From: Heligmosomoides polygyrus polygyrus
Taxonomy: Eukaryota; Nematoda; Chromadorea; Rhabditida; Heligmosomidae
Length of the DNA stretch: 64,000 bases
Assembly (NCBI GenBank): GCA_947396885.1
Contig: OX377206.1
Coordinates: forward strand, 49,211,631-49,275,630
Direction of reading: 5' to 3'
Shown here one piece after another: positions 12,103 to 23,640 of the stretch. The notes under the pieces were generated by a model, which searched no databases, had not been told where the DNA came from, and saw only the letters and a list, made by a program, of their open reading frames with translations. Every line of letters begins with the position of its first letter. The stretch's first letter is position 1. The translations under genes were made by a program, and so were the position numbers.

Positions 12103-13723
12103 GCTGGGTGAGGAGTTATTACCAGATAGGTTGGGCTACGTTCCTAGCCTGGCCAGCCATACTCGAAGCCAGAATGCCTGGTGTGGTCCGCTCGTCCAGC
12201 CTTAGGTGCCGGCGAAGTCGACGACTGACGCTGGGTGAGGAGTTATTACCAGATAGGTTGGGCTACGTTCCTAGCCTGGCCAGCCATACTCGAAGCCGGA
12301 ATGCCTGGTGTGGTCCGCACTTCCAGCGTGAGGTGCCGGCGAAGTCGACGACTGACGCTGGGTGAGGAATTATGACCAGATAGGTTGGGCTACGTTCCTA
12401 GCCTGGCCAGCCATACTCGAAGCCGGAATGCCTGGTGTGGTCCGCACGTCCAGCGTTAGGTGCCGGCGAAGTCGACGACTGACGCTGGGTGAGGAATTAT
12501 CACCAGATAGGTTGGGCTACGTTCCTAGCGTGGCCAGACATACTCAAAGCCGGAATGACTGGTGTGGTCCGCAGGTTCAGCCTCAGGGAGCTGCGAAGCC
12601 AACGACTGAGGCTGGGTGAGGAAATATCACCAGATAGGTTGGGCTACGTTCCTAGCCTGGCCAGCCATACTCGAAGCCGGAATGCCTGGTGTGGTCCGCT
12701 CGCCCATCGTTAGGTGCCGGCGAAGTCGACGACTGACGCTGGGTGAGAAAGGATCACCAGCTGGGTTGCGCTACGTTCTTAGCGTGGCCAGCCATACCCT
12801 ATGTCGGAATGCCTGGCCTAGCCCGCGACACTGGTGGAGGAAGGACCACCAACTAGATTGGGCTACGTTCCTAGCGTGGCCAGCCATACTCGAAGCCGAA
12901 ATGCCTGGTGTTCCGCAGATCCAGCGTTAGGTGCCGGCGAAGTCGACGACTGACGCTGGGTGAGGAATTATCACCAGATAGGTTGGGCTACGTTCCTAGC
13001 GTGGCCAGACATACTCAAAACCGGAATGACTGGTGTGGTCCGCAGGTTCAGCCTCAGGGAGCTGCGAAGCCAACGACTGAGGCTGGGTGAGGAAATATCA
13101 CCAGATAGGTTGGGCTACGTTCCTAGCCTGGCCAGCCATACTCGAAGCCGGAATGCCTGGTGTGGTCCGCTCGCCCATCGTTAGGTGCCGGCGAAGTCGA
13201 CGACTGACGCTGGGTGAGGAATTATCACCAGATAGGTTGGGCTACGTTCCTAGCGTGGCCAGACATACTCAAAGCCGGAATGACTGGTGTGGTCCGCAGG
13301 TTCAGCCTCAGGGAGCTGCGAAGCCAACGACTGAGGCTGGGTGAGGAAATATCACCAGATAGGTTGGGCTACGTTCCTAGCCTGGCCAGCCATACTCAAA
13401 GCCGGAATGACTGGTGTTGTCCGCACTTCCAGCGTGAGGTGCCGGCGAAGCCGACGAGTGACGCGGGGTGGGGAATTATCACCAGATAGGTTGGGCTACG
13501 TTCCTAGCGTGGCCAGACATACTCAAAGCCGGAATGACTGGTGTGGTCCGCAGGTTCAGCCTCAGGGAGCTGCGAAGCCAACGACTGAGGCTGGGTGAGG
13601 AAATATCACCAGATAGGTTGGGCTACGTTCCTAGCCTGGCCAGCCATACTCGAAGCCGGAATGCCTGGTGTGGTCCGCTCGCCCATCGTTAGGTGCCGGC
13701 GAAGTCGACGACTGACGCTGGGT

Positions 13724-14104
13724 GAGGAATTATCACCAGATAGGTTGGGCTACGTTCCTAGCGTGGCCAGACATACTCAAAGCCGGAATGACTGGTGTGG
13801 TCCGCAGGTTCAGCCTCAGGGAGCTGCGAAGCCAACGACTGAGGCTGGGTGAGGAAATATCACCAGATAGGTTGGGCTACGTTCCTAGCGTGGCCAGACA
13901 TACTCAAAGCCGGAATGACTGGTGTGGTCCGCAGGTTCAGCCTCAGGGAGCTGCGAAGCCAACGACTGAGGCTGGGTGAGGAAATATCACCAGATAGGTT
14001 GGGCTACGTTCCTAGCGTGGCCAGACATACTCAAAGCCGGAATGACTGGTGTGGTCCGCAGGTTCAGCCTCAGGGAGCTGCGAAGCCAACGACTGAGGCT
14101 GGGT
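13724..14104. repeat. Three consecutive perfect-hairpin units
   Basis: Three successive 127-bp units all carry GTTCAGCCTCAGGGAGCTG and the GAGGCTGGGT tail; elsewhere this class usually alternates with others. The cluster is also found at 26869-27249 as part of the 13,145-offset duplication. It looks like a local single-unit amplification before the larger block was copied. Confidence 0.8.
13811..13847 (+). other. Hairpin 3, perfect-pairing class
   Basis: In this unit class CAGCCTCAG and CTGAGGCTG form a perfect 9-bp inverted repeat with a further T-G wobble outside. Compared with the standard unit, a G-C pair has become C-G through changes in both arms, and the G-G mismatch has become C-G. 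The loop keeps GCGAAG and can form GCT/AGC closed on GCGA. The class recurs throughout the window, nearly always with both arms together. Confidence 0.55.
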
Positions 14105-14358
14105 GAGGAAATATCACCAGATAGGTTGGGCTACGTTCCTAGCCTGGCCAGCCATACTCAAAGCCGGAATGACTGGTGTGGTCCGCACTTCCAGCGTGAG
14201 GTGCCGGCGAAGCCGACGAGTGACGCGGGGTGGGGAATTATTGCCAGATAGGTTGGGCTACGTTCCTAGCCTGGCCAGCCATACTCGAAGCCGGAATGCC
14301 TGGTGTGGTCCGCACTTCCAGCGTGAGGTGCCGGCGAAGTCGACGACTGACGCTGGGT

Positions 14359-14575
14359 GAGGAATTATGACCAGATAGGTTGGGCTACGTTCCTAGCCTG
14401 GCCAGCCATACCCTATGTCGGAATGCCTGGCCTAGCCCGCGACACTGGTGGAGGAAGGACCACCAACTAGATTGGGCTACGTTCCTAGCGTGGCCAGCCA
14501 TACTCGAAGCCGAAATGCCTGGTGTTCCGCAGATCCAGCGTTAGGTGCCGGCGAAGTCGACGACTGACGCTGGGT
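14359..14575. repeat. Hybrid composite with standard head (representative)
   Basis: The unit at 14359-14450 has the standard head GAGGAATTATGACCAG and TTCCTAGCCTGG, but after GGCCAGCCATAC it becomes the short unit (CCTATGTCGG). It is 92 bp long and is followed by a 125-bp unit. Similar hybrids start near 27504, 30851, 41251, 45474, 48024, 50574, 55333, 56656, 59880, 61203, 61498 and 62708. The crossover lies within TGGCCAGCCATAC or immediately beside it. Confidence 0.82.
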
Positions 14576-14702
14576 GAGGAGTTATTACCAGATAGGTTGG
14601 GCTACGTTCCTAGCGTGGCCAGACATACTCAAAGCCGGAATGCCTGGTGTGGTCCGCACTTCCAGCGTGAGGTGCCGGCGAAGCCGACGAGTGACGCGGG
14701 GT

Positions 14703-16735
14703 GGGGAATTATTACCAGATAGGTTGGGCTACGTTCCTAGCCTGGCCAGCCATACTCGAAGCCGGAATGCCTGGTGTGGTCCGCACTTCCAGCGTGAGGT
14801 GCCGGCGAAGTCGACGACTGACGCTGGGTGAGAAAGGATCACCAGCTGGGTTGCGCTACGTTCTTAGCGTGGCCAGCCATACCCTATGTCGGAATGCCTG
14901 GCCTAGCCCGCGACTCTGGTGGAGGAAGGACCACCAACTAGATTGGGCTACGTTCCTAGCGTGGCCAGCCATACTCGAAGCCGAAATGCCTGGTGTTCCG
15001 CAGATCCAGCGTTAGGTGCCGGCGAAGTCGACGACTGACGCCGGGTGAGGAGTTATTAGCAGATAGGTTGGGCTACGTTCCTAGCCTGGCCAGCCATACT
15101 CGAAGTCGGAATGCCTGGTGTGGTCCGCTCGCCCATCGTTAGGTGCCGGCGAAGTCGACGACTGACGCTGGGTGAGGAATTATTACCAGATAGGTTGGGC
15201 TACGTTCCTAGCCTGGCCAGCCATACTCGAAGACGGAATGCCTGGTGTGGTCCGCACTTCCAGCGTGAGGTGCCGGCGAAGTCGACGACTGACGCGGGGT
15301 GGGGAATTATTACCAGATAGGTTGGGCTACGTTCCTAGCCTGGCCAGCCATACTCGAAGCCGGAATGCCTGGTGTGGTCCGCACGTCCAGCGTTAGGTGC
15401 CGGCGAAGTCGACGACTGACGCTGGGTGAGGAATTATGACCAGATAGGTTGGGCTACGTTCCTAGCGTGGCCAGCCATACTCGAAGCCGGAATGCCTGGT
15501 GTGGTCCGCACTTCCAGCGTGAGGTGCCGGCGAAGTCGACGACTGACGCCGGGTGAGGAGTTATTACCAGATAGGTTGGGCTACGTTCCTAGCCTGGCCA
15601 GCCATACTCGAAGCCGGAATGCCTGGTGTGGTCCGCACTTCCAGCGTGAGGTGCCGGCGAAGTCGACGACTGACGCGGGGTGGGGAATTATTACCAGATA
15701 GGTTGGGCTACGTTCCTAGCCTGGCCAGCCATACTCGAAGCCGGAATGCCTGGTGTGGTCCGCACGTCCAGCGTTAGGTGCCGGCGAAGTCGACGACTGA
15801 CGCCGGGTGAGGAGTTATTACCAGATAGGTTGGGCTACGTTCCTAGCCTGGCCAGCCATACTCGAAGCCGGAATGCCTGGTGTGGTCCGCACTTCCAGCG
15901 TGAGGTGCCGGCGAAGTCGACGACTGACGCTGGGTGAGAAAGGATCACCAGCTGGGTTGCGCTACGTTCTTAGCGTGGCCAGCCATACCCTATGTCGGAA
16001 TGCCTGGCCTAGCCCGCGACTCTGGTGGAGGAAGGACCACCAACTAGATTGGGCTACGTTCCTAGCGTGGCCAGCCATACTCGAAGCCGAAATGCCTGGT
16101 GTTCCGCAGATCCAGCGTTAGGTGCCGGCGAAGTCGACGACTGACGCCGGGTGAGGAGTTATTAGCAGATAGGTTGGGCTACGTTCCTAGCCTGGCCAGC
16201 CATACTCGAAGTCGGAATGCCTGGTGTGGTCCGCTCGCCCATCGTTAGGTGCCGGCGAAGTCGACGACTGACGCTGGGTGAGGAATTATTACCAGATAGG
16301 TTGGGCTACGTTCCTAGCCTGGCCAGCCATACTCGAAGACGGAATGCCTGGTGTGGTCCGCACTTCCAGCGTGAGGTGCCGGCGAAGTCGACGACTGACG
16401 CGGGGTGGGGAATTATTACCAGATAGGTTGGGCTACGTTCCTAGCCTGGCCAGCCATACTCGAAGCCGGAATGCCTGGTGTGGTCCGCACGTCCAGCGTT
16501 AGGTGCCGGCGAAGTCGACGACTGACGCTGGGTGAGGAATTATGACCAGATAGGTTGGGCTACGTTCCTAGCGTGGCCAGCCATACTCGAAGCCGGAATG
16601 CCTGGTGTGGTCCGCACTTCCAGCGTGAGGTGCCGGCGAAGTCGACGACTGACGCCGGGTGAGGAGTTATTACCAGATAGGTTGGGCTACGTTCCTAGCC
16701 TGGCCAGCCATACTCGAAGCCGGAATGCCTGGTGT
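14703..16735. repeat. 1106-bp higher-order tandem
   Basis: The first period is 14703-15808. The second runs from 15809 and matches until about 16735, where the box after GGTCCGC changes to CTCGCCC. Both copies have the GCGACTCTGG form of the short unit and the private GAAGTCGG and GAAGACGG units. The period is seven standard units plus one composite. Confidence 0.82.
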
Positions 16736-16912
16736 GGTCCGCTCGCCCATCGTTAGGTGCCGGCGAAGTCGACGACTGACGCTGGGTGAGGAATTATCAC
16801 CAGATAGGTTGGGCTACGTTCCTAGCGTGGCCAGACATACTCAAAGCCGGAATGACTGGTGTGGTCCGCACTTCCAGCGTGAGGTGCCGGCGAAGTCGAC
16901 GACTGACGCTGG

Positions 16913-19378
16913 GTGAGGAATTATCACCAGATAGGTTGGGCTACGTTCGTAGCGTGGCCAGACATACTCAAAGCCGGAATGCCTGGTGTGGTCCGCACTT
17001 CCAGCGTGAGGTGCCGGCGAAGTCGACGACTGACGCCGGGTGTGGAGTTATTACCAGATAGGTTGGGCTACGTTCCTAGCCTGGCCAGCCATACTCGAAG
17101 CCGGAATGCCTGGTGTGGTCCGCTCGCCCATCGTTAGGTGCCGGCGAAGTCGACGACTGACGCTGGGTGAGGAATTATCACCAGATAGGTTGGGCTACGT
17201 TCCTAGCGTGGCCAGACATACTCAAAGCCGGAATGCCTGGTGTGGTCCGCACTTCCAGCGTGAGGTGCCGGCGAAGTCGACGACTGACGCCGGGTGTGGA
17301 GTTATTACCAGATAGGTTGGGCTACGTTCCTAGCCTGGCCAGCCATACTCGAAGCCGGAATGCCTGGTGTGGTCCGCTCGCCCATCGTTAGGTGCCGGCG
17401 AAGTCGACGACTGACGCTGGGTGAGGAATTATCACCAGATAGGTTGGGCTACGTTCCTAGCCTGGCCAGCCATACTCGAAGACGGAATGCCTGGTGTGGT
17501 CCGCACTTCCAGCGTGAGGTGCCGGCGAAGTCGACGACTGACGCGGGGTGGGGAATTATTACCAGATAGGTTGGGCTACGTTCCTATCCTGGCCAGCCAT
17601 ACTCGAAGCCGGAATGCCTGGTGTGGTCCGCACGTCCAGCGTTAGGTGCCGGCGAAGTCGACGACTGACGCTGGGTGAGGAATTATCACCAGATAGGTTG
17701 GGCTACGTTCCTAGCGTGGCCAGACATACTCAAAGCCGGAATGCCTGGTGTGGTCCGCACTTCCAGCGTGAGGTGCCGGCGAAGCCGACGAGTGACGCGG
17801 GGTGGGGAAATATTACCAGATAGGTTGGGCTACGTTCCTAGCTTGGCCAGCCATACTCGAAGCCGGAATGCCTGGTGTGGTCCGCACTTCCAGCGTGAGG
17901 TGCCGGCGAAGTCGACGACTGACGCTGGGTGAGAAAGGATCACCAGCTGGGTTGCGCTACGTTCTTAGCGTGGCCAGCCATACCCTATGTCGGAATGCCT
18001 GGCCTAGCCCGCGACACTGGTGGAGGAAGGACCACCAACTAGATTGGGCTACGTTCCTAGCGTGGCCAGCCATACTCGAAGCCGAAATGCCTGGTGTTCC
18101 GCAGATCCAGCGTTAGGTGCCGGCGAAGTCGACGACTGACGCTGGGTGAGGAGTTATTACCAGATAGGTTGGGCTACGTTCCTAGCCTGGCCAGCCATAC
18201 TCGAAGCCAGAATGCCTGGTGTGGTCCGCTCGTCCAGCCTTAGGTGCCGGCGAAGTCGACGACTGACGCTGGGTGAGGAGTTATTACCAGATAGGTTGGG
18301 CTACGTTCCTAGCCTGGCCAGCCATCATCGAAGCCGGAATGCCTGGTGTGGTCCGCACTTCCAGCGTGAGGTGCCGGCGAAGTCGACGACTGACGCTGGG
18401 TGAGGAATTATGACCAGATAGGTTGGGCTACGTTCCTAGCCTGGCCAGCCATACTCGAAGCCGGAATGCCTGGTGTGGTCCGCACGTCCAGCGTTAGGTG
18501 CCGGCGAAGTCGACGACTGACGCTGGGTGAGGAATTATCACCAGATAGGTTGGGCTACGTTCCTAGCGTGGCCAGACATACTCAAAGCCGGAATGACTGG
18601 TGTGGTCCGCAGGTTCAGCCTCAGGGAGCTGCGAAGCCAACGACTGAGGCTGGGTGAGGAAATATCACCAGATAGGTTGGGCTACGTTCCTAGCCTGGCC
18701 AGCCATACTCGAAGCCGGAATGCCTGGTGTGGTCCGCTCGCCCATCGTTAGGTGCCGGCGAAGTCGACGACTGACGCTGGGTGAGAAAGGATCACCAGCT
18801 GGGTTGCGCTACGTTCTTAGCGTGGCCAGCCATACCCTATGTCGGAATGCCTGGCCTAGCCCGCGACACTGGTGGAGGAAGGACCACCAACTAGATTGGG
18901 CTACGTTCCTAGCGTGGCCAGCCATACTCGAAGCCGAAATGCCTGGTGTTCCGCAGATCCAGCGTTAGGTGCCGGCGAAGTCGACGACTGACGCTGGGTG
19001 AGGAATTATCACCAGATAGGTTGGGCTACGTTCCTAGCGTGGCCAGACATACTCAAAACCGGAATGACTGGTGTGGTCCGCAGGTTCAGCCTCAGGGAGC
19101 TGCGAAGCCAACGACTGAGGCTGGGTGAGGAAATATCACCAGATAGGTTGGGCTACGTTCCTAGCCTGGCCAGCCATACTCGAAGCCGGAATGCCTGGTG
19201 TGGTCCGCACTTCCAGCGTGAGGTGCCGGCGAAGTCGACGACTGACGCCGGGTGAGGAGTTATTACCAGATAGGTTGGGCTACGTTCCTAGCCTGGCCAG
19301 CCATACTCGAAGCCGGAATGCCTGGTGTGGTCCGCTCGCCCATCGTTAGGTGCCGGCGAAGTCGACGACTGACGCTGG
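16913..19378. repeat. 2466-bp module, copy 1
   Basis: Sixteen 127-bp units and two composites. Private markers shared by all three copies are TTCCTATCCTGG (near 17586), AGCTTGGCCAG (near 17842) and CCATCATCGAAG (near 18325). This copy alone has GTTCGTAGCG near 16947. Confidence 0.87.
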
Positions 19379-21571
19379 GTGAGGAATTATCACCAGATAG
19401 GTTGGGCTACGTTCCTAGCGTGGCCAGACATACTCAAAGCCGGAATGCCTGGTGTGGTCCGCACTTCCAGCGTGAGGTGCCGGCGAAGTCGACGACTGAC
19501 GCCGGGTGTGGAGTTATTACCAGATAGGTTGGGCTACGTTCCTAGCCTGGCCAGCCATACTCGAAGCCGGAATGCCTGGTGTGGTCCGCTCGCCCATCGT
19601 TAGGTGCCGGCGAAGTCGACGACTGACGCTGGGTGAGGAATTATCACCAGATAGGTTGGGCTACGTTCCTAGCGTGGCCAGACATACTCAAAGCCGGAAT
19701 GCCTGGTGTGGTCCGCACTTCCAGCGTGAGGTGCCGGCGAAGTCGACGACTGACGCCGGGTGTGGAGTTATTACCAGATAGGTTGGGCTACGTTCCTAGC
19801 CTGGCCAGCCATACTCGAAGCCGGAATGCCTGGTGTGGTCCGCTCGCCCATCGTTAGGTGCCGGCGAAGTCGACGACTGACGCTGGGTGAGGAATTATCA
19901 CCAGATAGGTTGGGCTACGTTCCTAGCCTGGCCAGCCATACTCGAAGACGGAATGCCTGGTGTGGTCCGCACTTCCAGCGTGAGGTGCCGGCGAAGTCGA
20001 CGACTGACGCGGGGTGGGGAATTATTACCAGATAGGTTGGGCTACGTTCCTATCCTGGCCAGCCATACTCGAAGCCGGAATGCCTGGTGTGGTCCGCACG
20101 TCCAGCGTTAGGTGCCGGCGAAGTCGACGACTGACGCTGGGTGAGGAATTATCACCAGATAGGTTGGGCTACGTTCCTAGCGTGGCCAGACATACTCAAA
20201 GCCGGAATGCCTGGTGTGGTCCGCACTTCCAGCGTGAGGTGCCGGCGAAGCCGACGAGTGACGCGGGGTGGGGAAATATTACCAGATAGGTTGGGCTACG
20301 TTCCTAGCTTGGCCAGCCATACTCGAAGCCGGAATGCCTGGTGTGGTCCGCACTTCCAGCGTGAGGTGCCGGCGAAGTCGACGACTGACGCTGGGTGAGA
20401 AAGGATCACCAGCTGGGTTGCGCTACGTTCTTAGCGTGGCCAGCCATACCCTATGTCGGAATGCCTGGCCTAGCCCGCGACACTGGTGGAGGAAGGACCA
20501 CCAACTAGATTGGGCTACGTTCCTAGCGTGGCCAGCCATACTCGAAGCCGAAATGCCTGGTGTTCCGCAGATCCAGCGTTAGGTGCCGGCGAAGTCGACG
20601 ACTGACGCTGGGTGAGGAGTTATTACCAGATAGGTTGGGCTACGTTCCTAGCCTGGCCAGCCATACTCGAAGCCAGAATGCCTGGTGTGGTCCGCTCGTC
20701 CAGCCTTAGGTGCCGGGGAAGTCGACGACTGACGCTGGGTGAGGAGTTATTACCAGATAGGTTGGGCTACGTTCCTAGCCTGGCCAGCCATCATCGAAGC
20801 CGGAATGCCTGGTGTGGTCCGCACTTCCAGCGTGAGGTGCCGGCGAAGTCGACGACTGACGCTGGGTGAGGAATTATGACCAGATAGGTTGGGCTACGTT
20901 CCTAGCCTGGCCAGCCATACTCGAAGCCGGAATGCCTGGTGTGGTCCGCACGTCCAGCGTTAGGTGCCGGCGAAGTCGACGACTGACGCTGGGTGAGGAA
21001 TTATCACCAGATAGGTTGGGCTACGTTCCTAGCGTGGCCAGACATACTCAAAGCCGGAATGACTGGTGTGGTCCGCAGGTTCAGCCTCAGGGAGCTGCGA
21101 AGCCAACGACTGAGGCTGGGTGAGGAAATATCACCAGATAGGTTGGGCTACGTTCCTAGCCTGGCCAGCCATACTCGAAGCCGGAATGCCTGGTGTGGTC
21201 CGCTCGCCCATCGTTAGGTGCCGGCGAAGTCGACGACTGACGCTGGGTGAGAAAGGATCACCAGCTGGGTTGCGCTACGTTCTTAGCGTGGCCAGCCATA
21301 CCCTATGTCGGAATGCCTGGCCTAGCCCGCGACACTGGTGGAGGAAGGACCACCAACTAGATTGGGCTACGTTCCTAGCGTGGCCAGCCATACTCGAAGC
21401 CGAAATGCCTGGTGTTCCGCAGATCCAGCGTTAGGTGCCGGCGAAGTCGACGACTGACGCTGGGTGAGGAATTATCACCAGATAGGTTGGGCTACGTTCC
21501 TAGCGTGGCCAGACATACTCAAAACCGGAATGACTGGTGTGGTCCGCAGGTTCAGCCTCAGGGAGCTGCGA
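19379..21571. repeat. 2466-bp module, copy 2 (cut short)
   Basis: Follows copy 1 directly and repeats the three private markers (near 20052, 20308 and 20791). It adds GTGCCGGGGAAG near 20713, which copy 1 lacks and copy 3 has, so copies 2 and 3 are closer relatives. It breaks at 21571-21580, where a CTCAGGGAGCTG left arm is joined to a GACGCTGGGT tail. Confidence 0.86.
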
Positions 21572-23640
21572 AGCCAACGACTGACGCTGGGTGAGGAGTT
21601 ATTACCAGATAGGTTGGGCTACGTTCCTAGCCTGGCCAGCCATACTCGAAGCCAGAATGCCTGGTGTGGTCCGCTCGTCCAGCCTTAGGTGCCGGCGAAG
21701 TCGACGACTGACGCTGGGTGAGGAGTTATTACCAGATAGGTTGGGCTACGTTCCTAGCCTGGCCAGCCATCATCGAAGCCGGAATGCCTGGTGTGGTCCG
21801 CACTTCCAGCGTGAGGTGCCGGCGAAGTCGACGACTGACGCTGGGTGAGGAATTATGACCAGATAGGTTGGGCTACGTTCCTAGCCTGGCCAGCCATACT
21901 CGAAGCCGGAATGCCTGGTGTGGTCCGCACGTCCAGCGTTAGGTGCCGGCGAAGTCGACGACTGACGCTGGGTGAGGAATTATCACCAGATAGGTTGGGC
22001 TACGTTCCTAGCGTGGCCAGACATACTCAAAGCCGGAATGACTGGTGTGGTCCGCAGGTTCAGCCTCAGGGAGCTGCGAAGCCAACGACTGAGGCTGGGT
22101 GAGGAAATATCACCAGATAGGTTGGGCTACGTTCCTAGCCTGGCCAGCCATACTCGAAGCCGGAATGCCTGGTGTGGTCCGCTCGCCCATCGTTAGGTGC
22201 CGGCGAAGTCGACGACTGACGCTGGGTGAGAAAGGATAACCAGCTGGGTTGCGCTACGTTCTTAGCGTGGCCAGCCATACCCTATGTCGGAATGCCTGGC
22301 CTAGCCCGCGACACTGGTGGAGGAAGGACCACCAACTAGATTGGGCTACGTTCCTAGCGTGGCCAGCCATACTCGAAGCCGAAATGCCTGGTGTTCCGCA
22401 GATCCAGCGTTAGGTGCCGGCGAAGTCGACGACTGACGCTGGGTGAGAAAGGATCACCAGCTGGGTTGCGCTACGTTCTTAGCGTGGCCAGCCATACCCT
22501 ATGTCGGAATGCCTGGCCTAGCCCGCGACACTGGTGGAGGAAGGACCACCAACTAGATTGGGCTACGTTCCTAGCGTGGCCAGCCATACTCGAAGCCGAA
22601 ATGCCTGGTGTTCCGCAGATCCAGCGTTAGGTGCCGGCGAAGTCGACGACTGACGCTGGGTGAGGAATTATCACCAGATAGGTTGGGCTACGTTCCTAGC
22701 GTGGCCAGACATACTCAAAACCGGAATGACTGGTGTGGTCCGCAGGTTCAGCCTCAGGGAGCTGCGAAGCCAACGACTGACGCTGGGTGAGGAGTTATTA
22801 CCAGATAGGTTGGGCTACGTTCCTAGCCTGGCCAGCCATACTCGAAGCCAGAATGCCTGGTGTGGTCCGCTCGTCCAGCCTTAGGTGCCGGCGAAGTCGA
22901 CGACTGACGCTGGGTGAGGAGTTATTACCAGATAGGTTGGGCTACGTTCCTAGCCTGGCCAGCCATCATCGAAGCCGGAATGCCTGGTGTGGTCCGCACT
23001 TCCAGCGTGAGGTGCCGGCGAAGTCGACGACTGACGCTGGGTGAGGAATTATGACCAGATAGGTTGGGCTACGTTCCTAGCCTGGCCAGCCATACTCGAA
23101 GCCGGAATGCCTGGTGTGGTCCGCACGTCCAGCGTTAGGTGCCGGCGAAGTCGACGACTGACGCTGGGTGAGGAATTATCACCAGATAGGTTGGGCTACG
23201 TTCCTAGCGTGGCCAGACATACTCAAAGCCGGAATGACTGGTGTGGTCCGCAGGTTCAGCCTCAGGGAGCTGCGAAGCCAACGACTGAGGCTGGGTGAGG
23301 AAATATCACCAGATAGGTTGGGCTACGTTCCTAGCCTGGCCAGCCATACTCGAAGCCGGAATGCCTGGTGTGGTCCGCTCGCCCATCGTTAGGTGCCGGC
23401 GAAGTCGACGACTGACGCTGGGTGAGAAAGGATAACCAGCTGGGTTGCGCTACGTTCTTAGCGTGGCCAGCCATACCCTATGTCGGAATGCCTGGCCTAG
23501 CCCGCGACACTGGTGGAGGAAGGACCACCAACTAGATTGGGCTACGTTCCTAGCGTGGCCAGCCATACTCGAAGCCGAAATGCCTGGTGTTCCGCAGATC
23601 CAGCGTTAGGTGCCGGCGAAGTCGACGACTGACGCTGGGT
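21466..23640. repeat. 1196-bp tandem inserted between module copies
   Basis: Periods 21466-22661 and 22662 onward share the private GAGAAAGGATAACCAG (near 22230 and 23426) and the mismatched junction CTGCGAAGCCAACGACTGACG. The first copy contains two composites in a row (22228-22661); the second has only one before it returns to the 2466-bp module. Part of it (21591 on) also matches 20612 on at offset 979, so it is an expansion of neighbouring module sequence. Confidence 0.83.

Larger units (their letters stand above)
11637..14840. repeat. Higher-order copy C1 (partner 24782-27985)
   Basis: About 3.2 kb matches at a constant offset of 13,145. Differences are few: the partner has AGCTTGGCC, CCATCATCGAAG and GTGCCGGGGAAG where this copy has the common forms, showing those mutations arose in the partner's lineage. 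Confidence 0.85.
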
